Shown piece after piece: positions 40,981-49,009 of a stretch of DNA of 64,000 bases. The stretch is from Streptomyces sp. NBC_01478. Its GTDB lineage: Bacteria; Actinomycetota; Actinomycetes; Streptomycetales; Streptomycetaceae. Both the position numbers and the translations under genes were made by a program. Position 1 is the first letter of the stretch, and every line of letters starts with the position of its first letter. The stretch is taken from the NCBI RefSeq assembly GCF_036227225.1, contig NZ_CP109444.1, forward strand, positions 5,809,501-5,873,500, given 5' to 3'. The notes under the pieces were generated by a model. It had not been told where the DNA came from. It did no database searches and saw only the letters and a program-made list of their open reading frames with translations.

Positions 40981-41814
40981 GTGACCCACGCACGGCAGCA
41001 CCGGATCCAAGTCGTCGCCCACCGCGGAGCCTCCGAAGAGGCCCCCGAGCACACCCTGGCCGCCTACAAGAAGGCGATCGAGGACGGTGCGGACGCCCTC
41101 GAATGCGATGTACGGCTGACCGCCGACGGCCATCTCGTCTGTGTCCACGACCGCCGGGTCAACCGGACGTCGAACGGGCGCGGGGCGGTCTCGGCGCTGG
41201 AGCTCGCCGATCTGGCCGCCCTCGACTTCGGGTCCTGGAAGGGCCGCGACTCCCGGACGACGCGGGACGAGGAGCCCGACTGGGAGCACCTTCCGGAGGA
41301 CCGCGAGGACACCTCCGTGCTCACCCTGGAGCGGCTCCTCGAACTCGTCGCGGACGCGGGCCGGCGGGTGGAGCTGGCCATCGAGACGAAGCACCCGACG
41401 CGCTGGGCGGGGCAGGTCGAGGAACGGCTGCTGGTGCTCCTGAAGCGCTTCGGGCTGGACGCCCCGGCCACCGCCGCCGACTCCCCGGTACGGGTCATGA
41501 GCTTCTCGGCCCGCTCGCTGCACCGGGTGCGGGCGGCCTCCCCGACACTGCCCACGGTCTACCTGCTGCAGTTCCTCTCGCCCCGCCTGAGGGACGGTCG
41601 GCTTCCGGCCGGTGTCCGGATCGCAGGCCCCTCGATCCGGATCGTGCGCAATCACCCTGCGTATATCGAGCGGCTGAAAAACGCCGGTCATCAGGTGCAC
41701 GTGTGGACCGTCAACGAGCCCGAAGACGTCGATCTCTGCGTTGACCTGGGCATTGACGCCATCATCACCAACCGGCCGGGGGCCGTTCTGAGCCAGCTCG
41801 GTAGGGAACATTAA
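40981..41814 (+). CDS. Glycerophosphodiester phosphodiesterase family protein
   Basis: The 277-residue TIM-barrel enzyme starts at a GTG (40981). The GDPD signature is present: QVVAHRGASEEAPEHTLAAY with the catalytic His-Arg, GADALECDVRLTADGHLVCV with the metal-binding Glu and Asp, and HDRRVNRTSNG with the second catalytic His. Later, ELAIETKHP carries the third metal ligand, and VHVWTVNEPEDVD closes the barrel. It hydrolyses glycerophosphodiesters to glycerol 3-phosphate and an alcohol. No signal peptide is seen, so it is probably cytoplasmic. Divergent from htrA over 299 bp. Confidence 0.93.
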   Translation: MTHARQHRIQVVAHRGASEEAPEHTLAAYKKAIEDGADALECDVRLTADGHLVCVHDRRVNRTSNGRGAVSALELADLAALDFGSWKGRDSRTTRDEEPDWEHLPEDREDTSVLTLERLLELVADAGRRVELAIETKHPTRWAGQVEERLLVLLKRFGLDAPATAADSPVRVMSFSARSLHRVRAASPTLPTVYLLQFLSPRLRDGRLPAGVRIAGPSIRIVRNHPAYIERLKNAGHQVHVWTVNEPEDVDLCVDLGIDAIITNRPGAVLSQLGREH

Positions 41815-42044
41815 AGAACCTCATAAAGACCGCCAAACACCCCTTGACCCGGGCACCCCACCTGCACCATCCTCCGAACCCGGCCACACCGTCGAAAACC
41901 AGCCACTCGATTACAGGGAGTGCTCCGGCGCGTTCGGTCCGTGTTCGATCGTTGTGAATGCGTCACTGAACGTGGATTGGCCGGTTTCCGGTACAGGCCA
42001 ATGGGGCATCCACACCGTGGCGTGGGGCGAAGGAGGTCTCGGGG

Positions 42045-42608
42045 GTGGCGTTGGTGGTGGCACAGGAGGTGCCCACGTCGTCGAGCATGGCCGTGTCCCA
42101 TGGCCCTGCGGGCGTAGGGGAAGCAAGACATCGCATGCGCGACCAGTTGCGTACGGGCGGTGTGTCGGAAGCGGTCATCGACGATGCCGTACTGATCCTT
42201 TCCGAACTTCTGAGCAATGCGTGCAAGCACGGCCGGCCCCTGGGCGACGCCCTGGCCGGTGACGGTGACGTCCGGTGCGCCTGGCGCGTGGACACGGGCG
42301 GCCGGCTCACGGTCGAGGTGACGGACGGCGGCGGCCCGACCCGCCCGGCTCCGGCCACCCCGTCGGTGACGGCCCGCGGCGGACGCGGGCTGAACATCAT
42401 CACCGCACTGGCCGACGACTGGGGCGTACGGGACGAGAACCGGGGCGAGGTCACGGTGTGGGTCGTCGTACAGGACGACGACCAGGACGACATCGACGAT
42501 CCGGACGCCGGACCCCGACACGACGACTTCGCTACGCGCGTCACTTCTCCTACGGCGCCGGCGGCCCCCCGGCGGGAGTTCGCGGACGCGTTCGACGACC
42601 TGGACTGA
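42045..42608 (+). CDS. RsbW-like ATP-binding (HATPase_c) regulator
   Basis: The 187-residue protein begins with a GTG 8 bases after AGGAGG. It has the anti-sigma/HATPase_c motifs: N-box ILSELLSNACKHGRPLG, G1-box VEVTDGGGPTRP with the Asp, and G2-like ARGGRGLNIITALADDWGV. These small kinases in streptomycetes phosphorylate anti-sigma-factor antagonists or bind sigma factors. No antagonist gene is adjacent. The acidic tail (DDDQDDIDDPDAG) is unusual. It is related in type to the ATPase at 54871. Confidence 0.88.
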   Translation: MALVVAQEVPTSSSMAVSHGPAGVGEARHRMRDQLRTGGVSEAVIDDAVLILSELLSNACKHGRPLGDALAGDGDVRCAWRVDTGGRLTVEVTDGGGPTRPAPATPSVTARGGRGLNIITALADDWGVRDENRGEVTVWVVVQDDDQDDIDDPDAGPRHDDFATRVTSPTAPAAPRREFADAFDDLD

Positions 42609-42625
42609 CGCGCCCGTCCACACCG

Positions 42626-42681
42626 GCCGGGTTGTCCACAGGGCGTCGGCCGACGTGCCGTGTCGCCGGGTTGTCCACAGG
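42626..42681. promoter_or_regulatory. Two DnaA boxes in 17-bp direct repeats
   Basis: The 17-bp sequence GCCGGGTTGTCCACAGG is repeated exactly at 42626-42642 and 42665-42681. Each contains TTGTCCACA, the preferred Streptomyces DnaA box. The repeats are 39 bp apart, in the 146-bp gap before the SEC-C protein gene. Confidence 0.75.
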
Positions 42682-42754
42682 CTCCCGTCGGTCATGGCGT
42701 GAACGGCTAGGCTCCCGCCCGTACGAGACGAGCCGTAACCGGGAGACACCCACG

Positions 42755-43720
42755 ATGGCCAAGAAGCGACCCCAGACCACGGCCAAGCGGCCGCAGCTCA
42801 GCGACACAGAGGTCCCGGTGGTCGGTGCCCGCGAGCCCTGCCCCTGCGGCAGCGGCCGCCGCTACAAGGCCTGCCACGGCCGCGCGGCCGCCCACGCGGT
42901 GACCGAGCTGGTGCAGCGTCCCTTCGAGGGGCTGCCCGGCGAGGGCGACTGGGTGGCACTGCGCGAGCTGGTGCCCGCGGCCACGGTCGCACTGCCCCTG
43001 AGGGGCGGCCTCCCCGAGGGCGTCCCGTCGGTCACGCTCGCCACGGTGCTGCCGATGGCCTGGCCGGCCCTGCGCCGGGACGACGGCTCGGTGCTGCTCG
43101 GCCTGCAGAACGACACGGCGTCCGGCGACATCAGCCGCGACCTCGCCGACACCCTCCAGCGCGCGCTGGTCGCCGATCCGGGCACTCCGGTGCAGGCCCG
43201 CCGCGCCCCGGCCGACGGTCCACGACTGCAGGAACTGCTCGACCCGGAAGGCACGTTCGAGCCAGTTGTGCACCCCGGCTTCGAATTCTGGGTGCCGGAG
43301 GCGGAGAACGCGGCGCCGGAGGTGACCGCCTCCCTGGAGCGTGCCAACGCCGCCGCCATCCCGACTGTGAAGCTCCAGGGCGTGGACGCCGCGTACTGGT
43401 GCGAGACGCCCGACAAGAACCATCTGCGCTGGGTCATGCCGTACCCGGAGGAGCAGCTTCTGGACGGACTCGCGCGGCTGCACGCGGCCGGCCGCTCAGG
43501 TCTCGGTGAAGGCACCCGTCTCGTGGGGTCCTTCCGTGCTCACGGTCTCACCGTGCCCGTCTGGGACCTGCCGAGCGGGCTCGGCGCGGACGACATCGAG
43601 AAGCCGGCCGCCGAGTTCGCCGAGCGGCTCACCGCCGCTCTGGCCACGGACGCACCGCTGACCGCGGACGAGCGCCGCGCGCGCGGCGGCCTCACCAACC
43701 GGCAGGTCACGCTGAGCTGA
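42755..43720 (+). CDS. DUF5926 family protein with N-terminal SEC-C motif
   Basis: The 321-residue protein opens with a basic lead (MAKKRPQTTAKRPQLSDTE) and a SEC-C zinc motif EPCPCGSGRRYKACHG, the Cys/His set used by SecA tails to bind SecB or ribosomes. The rest is one large domain with no known activity (WVALRELVPAATVALPLRGG at its start, LRWVMPYPEEQLLDGLARLH near its end), as in the DUF5926 group common in actinomycetes. It may bind the ribosome or translocase. Two DnaA boxes lie upstream and a 22-bp palindrome downstream. Confidence 0.85.
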   Translation: MAKKRPQTTAKRPQLSDTEVPVVGAREPCPCGSGRRYKACHGRAAAHAVTELVQRPFEGLPGEGDWVALRELVPAATVALPLRGGLPEGVPSVTLATVLPMAWPALRRDDGSVLLGLQNDTASGDISRDLADTLQRALVADPGTPVQARRAPADGPRLQELLDPEGTFEPVVHPGFEFWVPEAENAAPEVTASLERANAAAIPTVKLQGVDAAYWCETPDKNHLRWVMPYPEEQLLDGLARLHAAGRSGLGEGTRLVGSFRAHGLTVPVWDLPSGLGADDIEKPAAEFAERLTAALATDAPLTADERRARGGLTNRQVTLS

Positions 43721-43742
43721 CACCCGGAATGGGCCAGGGGTT

Positions 43743-43764
43743 CGACTGAACGGCCGTTCAGTCG
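43743..43764. promoter_or_regulatory. Perfect 22-bp palindrome of TetR-operator type
   Basis: The centre is TGAACGGCCGTTCA, and perfect symmetry extends to CGAC...GTCG on both sides. It lies 22 bp after the SEC-C gene stop and about 200 bp from the end of the next, convergent gene. The core matches operators of several TetR regulators, but no promoter or TetR gene is near. Confidence 0.6.
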
Positions 43765-43884
43765 GAACAGGCCTGTTCACTCCGGTGACTCCTGTCACAA
43801 CTCCCCGTTGTGAAAGGGAAGTCGGTGTCCGAATAGCCGAGATCGAATTTGCGAACCGCCGATCTCTTGTTACCGTTCGAGTAG

Positions 43885-43922
43885 CCCGGTTGCTGGTGCA
43901 TCCCCCGTCGCCAGCAACCGGG
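43885..43922. terminator. Bidirectional terminator hairpin between convergent genes
   Basis: CCCGGTTGCTGG pairs perfectly with CCAGCAACCGGG over a 14-base loop. It lies between the rightward SEC-C gene and the leftward secreted-protein gene, so it can end both transcripts. Confidence 0.8.
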
Positions 43923-43964
43923 TCTTTGCATGCCCGGCCCCCGTGTACGGAACGACGCCGTCCG

Positions 43965-44576
43965 TCAACTCGCCGTAGGCGCCGGGGAGTTGCTCCCCGA
44001 GCGCAGCAACAGCGGCCCGTTCCCACCCCGCCCGGCGAACTCCGCGACGGCCGTGTAGGCCCCCGGCTCGCCCTGGGTCCGCTCCCGGGGTGTCTCGCAC
44101 AGCGCGGGCTCGTCCTCGGCCTCCACGACGCAGCGCATCTGCACAGTGCGGTCCGCCGGTCCCATGAGGCTCAGCACCGCGTCCAGGCCGTCGCCGGTCG
44201 CATTGCGGTAGTAGGTGCGCGCCCAGGTGTCCTCACCCTGCGTCATCACACAGGTCTGCGCCTCGATGCCGTCGGGGGAGGAGAGTTCGGGTCCGCAGCG
44301 CGCGGCCGTCGCCAGTCCCAGGCCGAGCGTCAGCGGGGAGCGGACGGGCGAGGGCGCCGGCGAGGGCACGGCCGACGGCACCTTGTCGTCGTCCGAGGAG
44401 CCGGCGGGGCCCGATGCGTCGGAGGAGCCGGCCGAGCCGAGGGACCCGGAGGAGCGCACCAGGGACCGTACGACCGCGTGACCCTCGTCGCGTACGGGTC
44501 CCGCGGACGCCACGGCCAGCGGCAGCGCGACCGCGCACACCGCGACGCCCGCGAGGGCGAGCAGACGAAGGTTCAT
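43965..44576 (-). CDS. Secreted protein of unknown function
   Basis: The 203-residue precursor has a Sec signal peptide (about 1-25, ALAGVAVCAVALPLAVASAG), a long Ser/Pro/Gly linker (SLGSAGSSDASGPAGSSDDD and PSAVPSPAPSPVRSP), and a small domain with four Cys (ARCGPE, AQTCVMTQG, MRCVVE, ALCETP), probably two disulfides. The domain has no known match. It may be cell-wall associated through the flexible linker. It is followed on its downstream side by the shared hairpin at 43885. Confidence 0.75.
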   Translation of the reverse strand: MNLRLLALAGVAVCAVALPLAVASAGPVRDEGHAVVRSLVRSSGSLGSAGSSDASGPAGSSDDDKVPSAVPSPAPSPVRSPLTLGLGLATAARCGPELSSPDGIEAQTCVMTQGEDTWARTYYRNATGDGLDAVLSLMGPADRTVQMRCVVEAEDEPALCETPRERTQGEPGAYTAVAEFAGRGGNGPLLLRSGSNSPAPTAS

Positions 44577-44632
44577 GTAGCGGAAGATAACGACGAACTA
44601 CGGGCGCCACGTTCCACGCACGCCCGACACCC

Positions 44633-45298
44633 TTACAACTCGGGCGCGCTCACACCCGTACGAGTGAGGGCCTCGACCACGGCGTCCACCACGGCCTCGA
44701 CGTCGGGCACCCAGGGCGAGGCCGAGCCGGGCAGTGGTGCGCGCTCCCAGCGGATCCGGCCCTGGCCGGTCTCGGAGGGGGGCAGGGCGAGATAGCCGCC
44801 CGAGCCGTGGAAGCGGAGCGAGCCGGGGACGTGGTCCTTGGCGTAGAGCAGTTCGCCCAACTGCTCCAGGGAGTACGGCTTGACGAGCAGCGACCAGCGG
44901 GTGGGCGCGGCGACGACCGGGCCGAGGCGCATGCCCTGTCGGTCGAGCGCGGCGAGGGCCCGGGCGGCCGCGGGTGCGGGCAGGCTGACCGCGCAGGGAG
45001 CCTTGTCGCCGGTGGCGAGGACGATCGGCGCGGCGGGGCGGTTGCCCCACCACCAGCGCACCATGCGGGCGTCGGTGGTGGCCGCGAGGAGGCCGGGGTC
45101 GAAGGGGTGGGCGCCGGGAACCGTGCACTCAGGGTCCGGACAGCCGCAGCGGGCCCGGCCCTGGGGGTCCGGTGCCACGCCCGGGAGTACGGGCCATTGC
45201 CATTCTGTCGCGAAGGTCAGGGCCGCGCTGAGCATCTCAGACCTCCTGTTGTCTCGCCTGGACAGGAGCCTGCGTCGCTTTCCGAGGATCTCGCGCAT
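44633..45298 (-). CDS. Primase-polymerase (Prim-Pol)-domain protein
   Basis: The 221-residue protein is a compact member of the Prim-Pol/DUF family found in streptomycetes: ALTFATEWQWPVLPGVAPDP, CGCPDPECTVPGAHPFD with several Cys, and SLRFHGSGGYLALPPSETGQ near the end, where the AEP catalytic His would lie. The acidic pair is weak (no clear hhDhD), so polymerase activity is doubtful. The basic head MREILGKRRRLLSRRDNRR is conserved in the group. It is divergent from the PP2C-type phosphatase at 45759 over about 460 bp. Confidence 0.72.
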   Translation of the reverse strand: MREILGKRRRLLSRRDNRRSEMLSAALTFATEWQWPVLPGVAPDPQGRARCGCPDPECTVPGAHPFDPGLLAATTDARMVRWWWGNRPAAPIVLATGDKAPCAVSLPAPAAARALAALDRQGMRLGPVVAAPTRWSLLVKPYSLEQLGELLYAKDHVPGSLRFHGSGGYLALPPSETGQGRIRWERAPLPGSASPWVPDVEAVVDAVVEALTRTGVSAPEL

Positions 45299-45758
45299 GA
45301 GCGCTCGTTCCTTTCCGTTGCACCGCTGGCAACACCGAGGACCACATCACACCATGTGTCGATCACTTCACTGTGCGTACCTGTTGGCGCATCACACCCC
45401 TGCCTTCGGCAAGGGGAACCCGTGCGTGCAAGAAAAGCGTGGGCGTGGCGTGGGGGTGGCGAAGTCTGGCGTTTTGCCGTCCCGCGTAGTTCTCTCCGCC
45501 TCCGCCACGGGAGGATGGGTCACGATCGTCGGTGGTTAAGACGCCCGGGTCCCTCACCAGGTTCCGGGTGGCCCCCAGCCACCCCTGGCCTTCTCCGAGT
45601 ACGTACCCATCACGACCGCTGTGACGCTCCGTCGAGCAAACCCAGTCGACCTCAATGGACCGTCCCCTGATGCAGTTTTAGGCCAACTTTGCCAATCCGC
45701 AAGAGGAGAGCGAAATACCCCCGCCAAACCCATGGACACCAGGAATCCCGGCAGGACA
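45299..45758. other. Divergent intergenic region
   Basis: This stretch separates the leftward Prim-Pol-domain gene from the rightward phosphatase gene and must contain both promoters. A start for the phosphatase as far left as 45621 cannot be excluded. An inverted repeat was not evident, and no separate small gene was seen. Confidence 0.5.
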
Positions 45759-47312
45759 ATGCTGGACATCCCCTCACGAGTGCGTGTACATGTGGAGACA
45801 CTGCCAGCGGCGCAGAATGACATGGGGGTTTGCGATGCTTTTGAGCAATACGCACCGGTCGGAAAGCCGGACGCCATGACCGCCCCGCACCCTTCGAAAG
45901 TGGCTGGAATCGATTCAACGGTTCCCTCGCCCGCACACACTGTCGCGCCCGCGCCTGCCGCCACCGGTACCCCTCCAAGCCCCTCCTCGAACACCCAGAA
46001 CCCGCCGGATACGGTCCAGAACGCGCCAAGTGCCCTGCTTCAGGACCGGCTCGCCGGCTGGGTGTCCGATCTCACGACCCTCCATGAACTCACGGAGCGG
46101 CTGGCACGCACGGACGCACTCGACGAAGCACTCCAGGAGCTGCTGCGCGCCGGAGCCGCCCTGGTGGGCGCCCGCCGCGGCCTCGTCGTCCTGGAACCCG
46201 GCGACGGCCTGGGCCCCGACACCACCATCGGCCTGGGCCTGGGCCGCGCCGACCTCGGCCACATGGAGACCGTCCCGCGCGGGGCGATGTCGTACGGCCA
46301 GCTCCTCGACGGACCGGACGGCGCTCCCGGGGGCGAGGGCGGCGAGATCGTCCACCCCGACCTGTTCGCCGAGGACGGCCTCGACCCGCGCCACCGCGAG
46401 GTCGCCGTACGCCTGGGCTACGCGGCCAGTTACGCGCTGCCCCTGGCGACCGACGCGGCCGGGCGGCTGGGCGCCGCCGTGTGGCTGTACGACGAGCCCG
46501 CCGAGCCGGTCGAGCGCCAGCGCCATCTCGTCGGGCTGTACGCGCGGTACGCCACCGAGCATCTGGCCCGGGTCCTCGAAGTCGAGCGCACGCGCGCGTG
46601 CATGTCGACCATCGCCGAGGAACTGCTGCCGTCCCGGCTCCCCCGCGTGGCCGGTGTGCAGCTCGCCGCGCTGCACCGCACGGGTCCGCGCGGCGGCGGC
46701 GACTGGTACGACGCGCTGCCGCTGCCCGATGCCGCGCTCGGCCTCGCGGTCGGCTCGGTGACCGGTTCCGGGCCGAGCGCGATCGCCGCGATGGGCCGAC
46801 TCCGGGCGTCCCTGCGGGCGTACGCCGTGATGGAGGGCGAGGACCCGGTCGCGGTCCTGTCCGACCTCGAACTGCTCCTCAGGCTCACCGAGCCCGCCCG
46901 CTCGGCCACCGCCCTGTTCGCCTACTGCGAGCCCGCGCTGCGCAAGATCACCCTGGCGGGGGCGGGTCACAGCCCGCCGCTCCTGGTCGGCGAGCGGCGC
47001 ACGGAGTTCGTGGAGACCTCCGTGTCCGCGCCGCTGGGCATGCTCGCCTGCTGGGAGGCGCCGAGCGTGGAGTTCGAGACGGAGCCCGGCGAGACGGTGC
47101 TGCTCTACACGGACGGGCTGCTGCACCGCACCGGCGACCCCATGGACCGCGCCTTCGCCCGCCTCCACGCGGCGGCGGCGAGCGTCCCCAAGGCGCTGCG
47201 CGAGGACCCGGCCGCGATCGCCGACCACGTCCTGCGGACCGTGCTGCCGGACGGCCTCGACACGGCCGACAGCGACGAGGACGTCGTCCTCCTGGCGGCT
47301 CGCTTCGAGTAG
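45759..47312 (+). CDS. SpoIIE-type PP2C phosphatase with GAF domain, one metal-site residue changed
   Basis: The protein has 517 residues from the ATG at 45759 (alternatives 45621 and 45876). A Pro/Thr-rich head is followed by a GAF domain (about 110-275; LTTLHELTERLARTDALDEA onwards) and a SpoIIE phosphatase domain (about 290-515). The first metal-site motif GGGDWYDAL and the last, SDEDVVLLAARF, are intact. The middle motif, normally GDVxGxG with a metal-binding Asp, reads AVGSVTGSGPSA here, so Asp is replaced by Ser. It would dephosphorylate an anti-sigma antagonist, if active. The conserved MLDIPSRVRVHVETLPAAQN lead favours 45759. Confidence 0.83.
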   Translation: MLDIPSRVRVHVETLPAAQNDMGVCDAFEQYAPVGKPDAMTAPHPSKVAGIDSTVPSPAHTVAPAPAATGTPPSPSSNTQNPPDTVQNAPSALLQDRLAGWVSDLTTLHELTERLARTDALDEALQELLRAGAALVGARRGLVVLEPGDGLGPDTTIGLGLGRADLGHMETVPRGAMSYGQLLDGPDGAPGGEGGEIVHPDLFAEDGLDPRHREVAVRLGYAASYALPLATDAAGRLGAAVWLYDEPAEPVERQRHLVGLYARYATEHLARVLEVERTRACMSTIAEELLPSRLPRVAGVQLAALHRTGPRGGGDWYDALPLPDAALGLAVGSVTGSGPSAIAAMGRLRASLRAYAVMEGEDPVAVLSDLELLLRLTEPARSATALFAYCEPALRKITLAGAGHSPPLLVGERRTEFVETSVSAPLGMLACWEAPSVEFETEPGETVLLYTDGLLHRTGDPMDRAFARLHAAAASVPKALREDPAAIADHVLRTVLPDGLDTADSDEDVVLLAARFE

Positions 47313-47411
47313 TCGCCGGAACGCCATGTGTAACAGGCCATACGGCCCTGGGCCCCCTTCCGTACGACCGTACGATGGAGGGGGTCCAGTGCCGTATCTA
47401 GGAGGATGACC

Positions 47412-48872
47412 GTGGCCGACGAGCTCAACCCGGAGACCCCGGAAACCGAGCCTGAGGAGCCCATCAAGAAGCGGAAGAACGGCCTGTACCCGGGCGTCTC
47501 CGACGAGTTGGCCGAGAGCATGAAGTCCGGCTGGGCCGACACCGAGCTGCACGACCTGCGGCCCGTCGAGCAGGCCGAGCACACCGCGCGCCGCCGTGCC
47601 GCGCTCTCCGCGCGCTTCCCGGGCGAGCGCCTGGTGATCCCCGCGGGCAACCTGAAGATCCGCTCGAACGACACCGAGTACCCCTTCCGGGCGTCGGTCG
47701 AGTACGCGTACCTGACGGGCAACCTCACCGAGGACGGCGTCCTCGTCCTGGAGCCCACCACCGAGGGCCACAAGGCGACGCTCTACCTCCTGCCGCGCTC
47801 CGACCGCGAGAACGGCGAGTTCTGGCTCTCCGGCCAGGGCGAGCTGTGGGTCGGCCGCCGCCACTCCCTCACCGAGGCCGAGCAGCTCTACGGCATCCCC
47901 GTCTCCGACGTCCGCGAGCTGGCCGACGCCCTGCGCGAGGCCACCGGCCCCGTCCGGGTCGTACGCGACCACGACGCCGGCGTCCAGGCCGCGCTGACCG
48001 ACAAGGTCACCGCCGAGCGCGACGAGGAACTGCGCGTCTTCCTCTCCGAAGCCCGCCTGGTCAAGGACGAGTTCGAGATCGGCGAGCTGCAGAAGGCCGT
48101 CGACTCGACGGTCCGCGGCTTCGAGGACGTGGTGAAGGTCCTCGACAAGCCCGAGGCGACCACCGAGCGCTACATCGAGGGCACGTTCTTCCTCCGCGCG
48201 CGCGTCGAGGGCAATGACATCGGCTACAGCTCGATCTGCGCGGCAGGACCGCACGCGTGCACCCTGCACTGGGTGCGCAACGACGGTCCGGTCCGCTCCG
48301 GCGACCTGCTCCTCCTCGACGCCGGCGTCGAGACGTACACCCTGTACACCGCCGACATCACCCGCACGCTGCCGGTCAACGGCCGCTTCAGCGAGATCCA
48401 GAAGCAGGTCTACGACGCCGTGTACGAGGCCCAGGAGGCCGGTATCGCGGCGGTGCAGCCGGGCGGCAAGTACCGCGACTTCCACGACGCGGCGCAGCGC
48501 GTGCTGGCCGAGAAGGTCGTCGAGTGGGGCCTTGTCGAGGGTCCCGTGGAGCGCGTCCTGGAGCTGGGCCTCCAGCGCCGGTGGACGCTGCACGGCACGG
48601 GTCACATGCTCGGCATGGACGTCCACGACTGCGCCTCCGCGCGGACCGAGACGTACGTGGAGGGCACCCTGGAGCCCGGCATGGTCCTCACGGTGGAGCC
48701 CGGCCTCTACTTCCAGGCCGACGATCTCACCGTCCCCGAGGAGTACCGCGGCATCGGCGTCCGCATCGAGGACGACATCCTGGTCACCGAGAACGGCAAC
48801 AGGAACCTCTCCGCCGGCCTGCCCCGGAGCTCGGCCGACGTCGAGAGCTGGATGGCGTCCCTGAAGGGCTGA
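47412..48872 (+). CDS. pepP: Xaa-Pro aminopeptidase (aminopeptidase P)
   Basis: The 486-residue pita-bread metallopeptidase removes N-terminal residues linked to proline. The two-metal ligands are all visible: Asp in LLLDAGVET, Asp in YTADITRT, His in HGTGHMLGMDVHD, Glu in MVLTVEPGLYF and Glu in VRIEDDILV. The N-terminal creatinase-like domain holds KRKNGLYPGVSDELAESMKS. The GTG at 47412 is chosen because GGAGG at 47401-47405 abuts the ATG at 47406 with no spacing but lies 6 bases from the GTG. A strong hairpin terminator follows at 48904. It is a cytoplasmic housekeeping enzyme. Confidence 0.93.
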   Translation: MADELNPETPETEPEEPIKKRKNGLYPGVSDELAESMKSGWADTELHDLRPVEQAEHTARRRAALSARFPGERLVIPAGNLKIRSNDTEYPFRASVEYAYLTGNLTEDGVLVLEPTTEGHKATLYLLPRSDRENGEFWLSGQGELWVGRRHSLTEAEQLYGIPVSDVRELADALREATGPVRVVRDHDAGVQAALTDKVTAERDEELRVFLSEARLVKDEFEIGELQKAVDSTVRGFEDVVKVLDKPEATTERYIEGTFFLRARVEGNDIGYSSICAAGPHACTLHWVRNDGPVRSGDLLLLDAGVETYTLYTADITRTLPVNGRFSEIQKQVYDAVYEAQEAGIAAVQPGGKYRDFHDAAQRVLAEKVVEWGLVEGPVERVLELGLQRRWTLHGTGHMLGMDVHDCASARTETYVEGTLEPGMVLTVEPGLYFQADDLTVPEEYRGIGVRIEDDILVTENGNRNLSAGLPRSSADVESWMASLKG

Positions 48873-48903
48873 TGGCCGACAGCCGGTAGCTGATACAAGA
48901 CTG

Positions 48904-48934
48904 ATGGCCGGGCACACGTGCGGTGCCCGGCCAT
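48904..48934 (+). terminator. Terminator behind pepP
   Basis: ATGGCCGGGCAC pairs perfectly with GTGCCCGGCCAT around a 7-base loop, 31 bp after the pepP stop. Confidence 0.88.
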
Positions 48935-48949
48935 TCGTGTGCCGGTCGT

Positions 48950-49009
48950 ATGCCTAGGGGAGGGCTTTTTTCGTGAACGTGCCTAGGGGGAGGGCTTTTT
49001 CATGAACGA
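48950..49009 (+). repeat. Tandem duplication of a leader with ribosome site and start codon
   Basis: TGCCTAGGGG-AGGGCTTTTTTCGTGAACG is followed directly by a near copy with GGGGG and five T. The first copy ends in a GTG and the second in the ATG that starts the MocR gene at 49002. Each copy holds an AGGGGAGGG ribosome binding site. The CCTAGG core could also be part of a regulator site. Confidence 0.8.

Noticed and set aside
45915..48917. A 1000-codon open frame on the minus strand across the phosphatase and pepP genes
   Set aside because: It covers two clear genes in antisense and crosses their intergenic region; its composition is that of a shadow frame.
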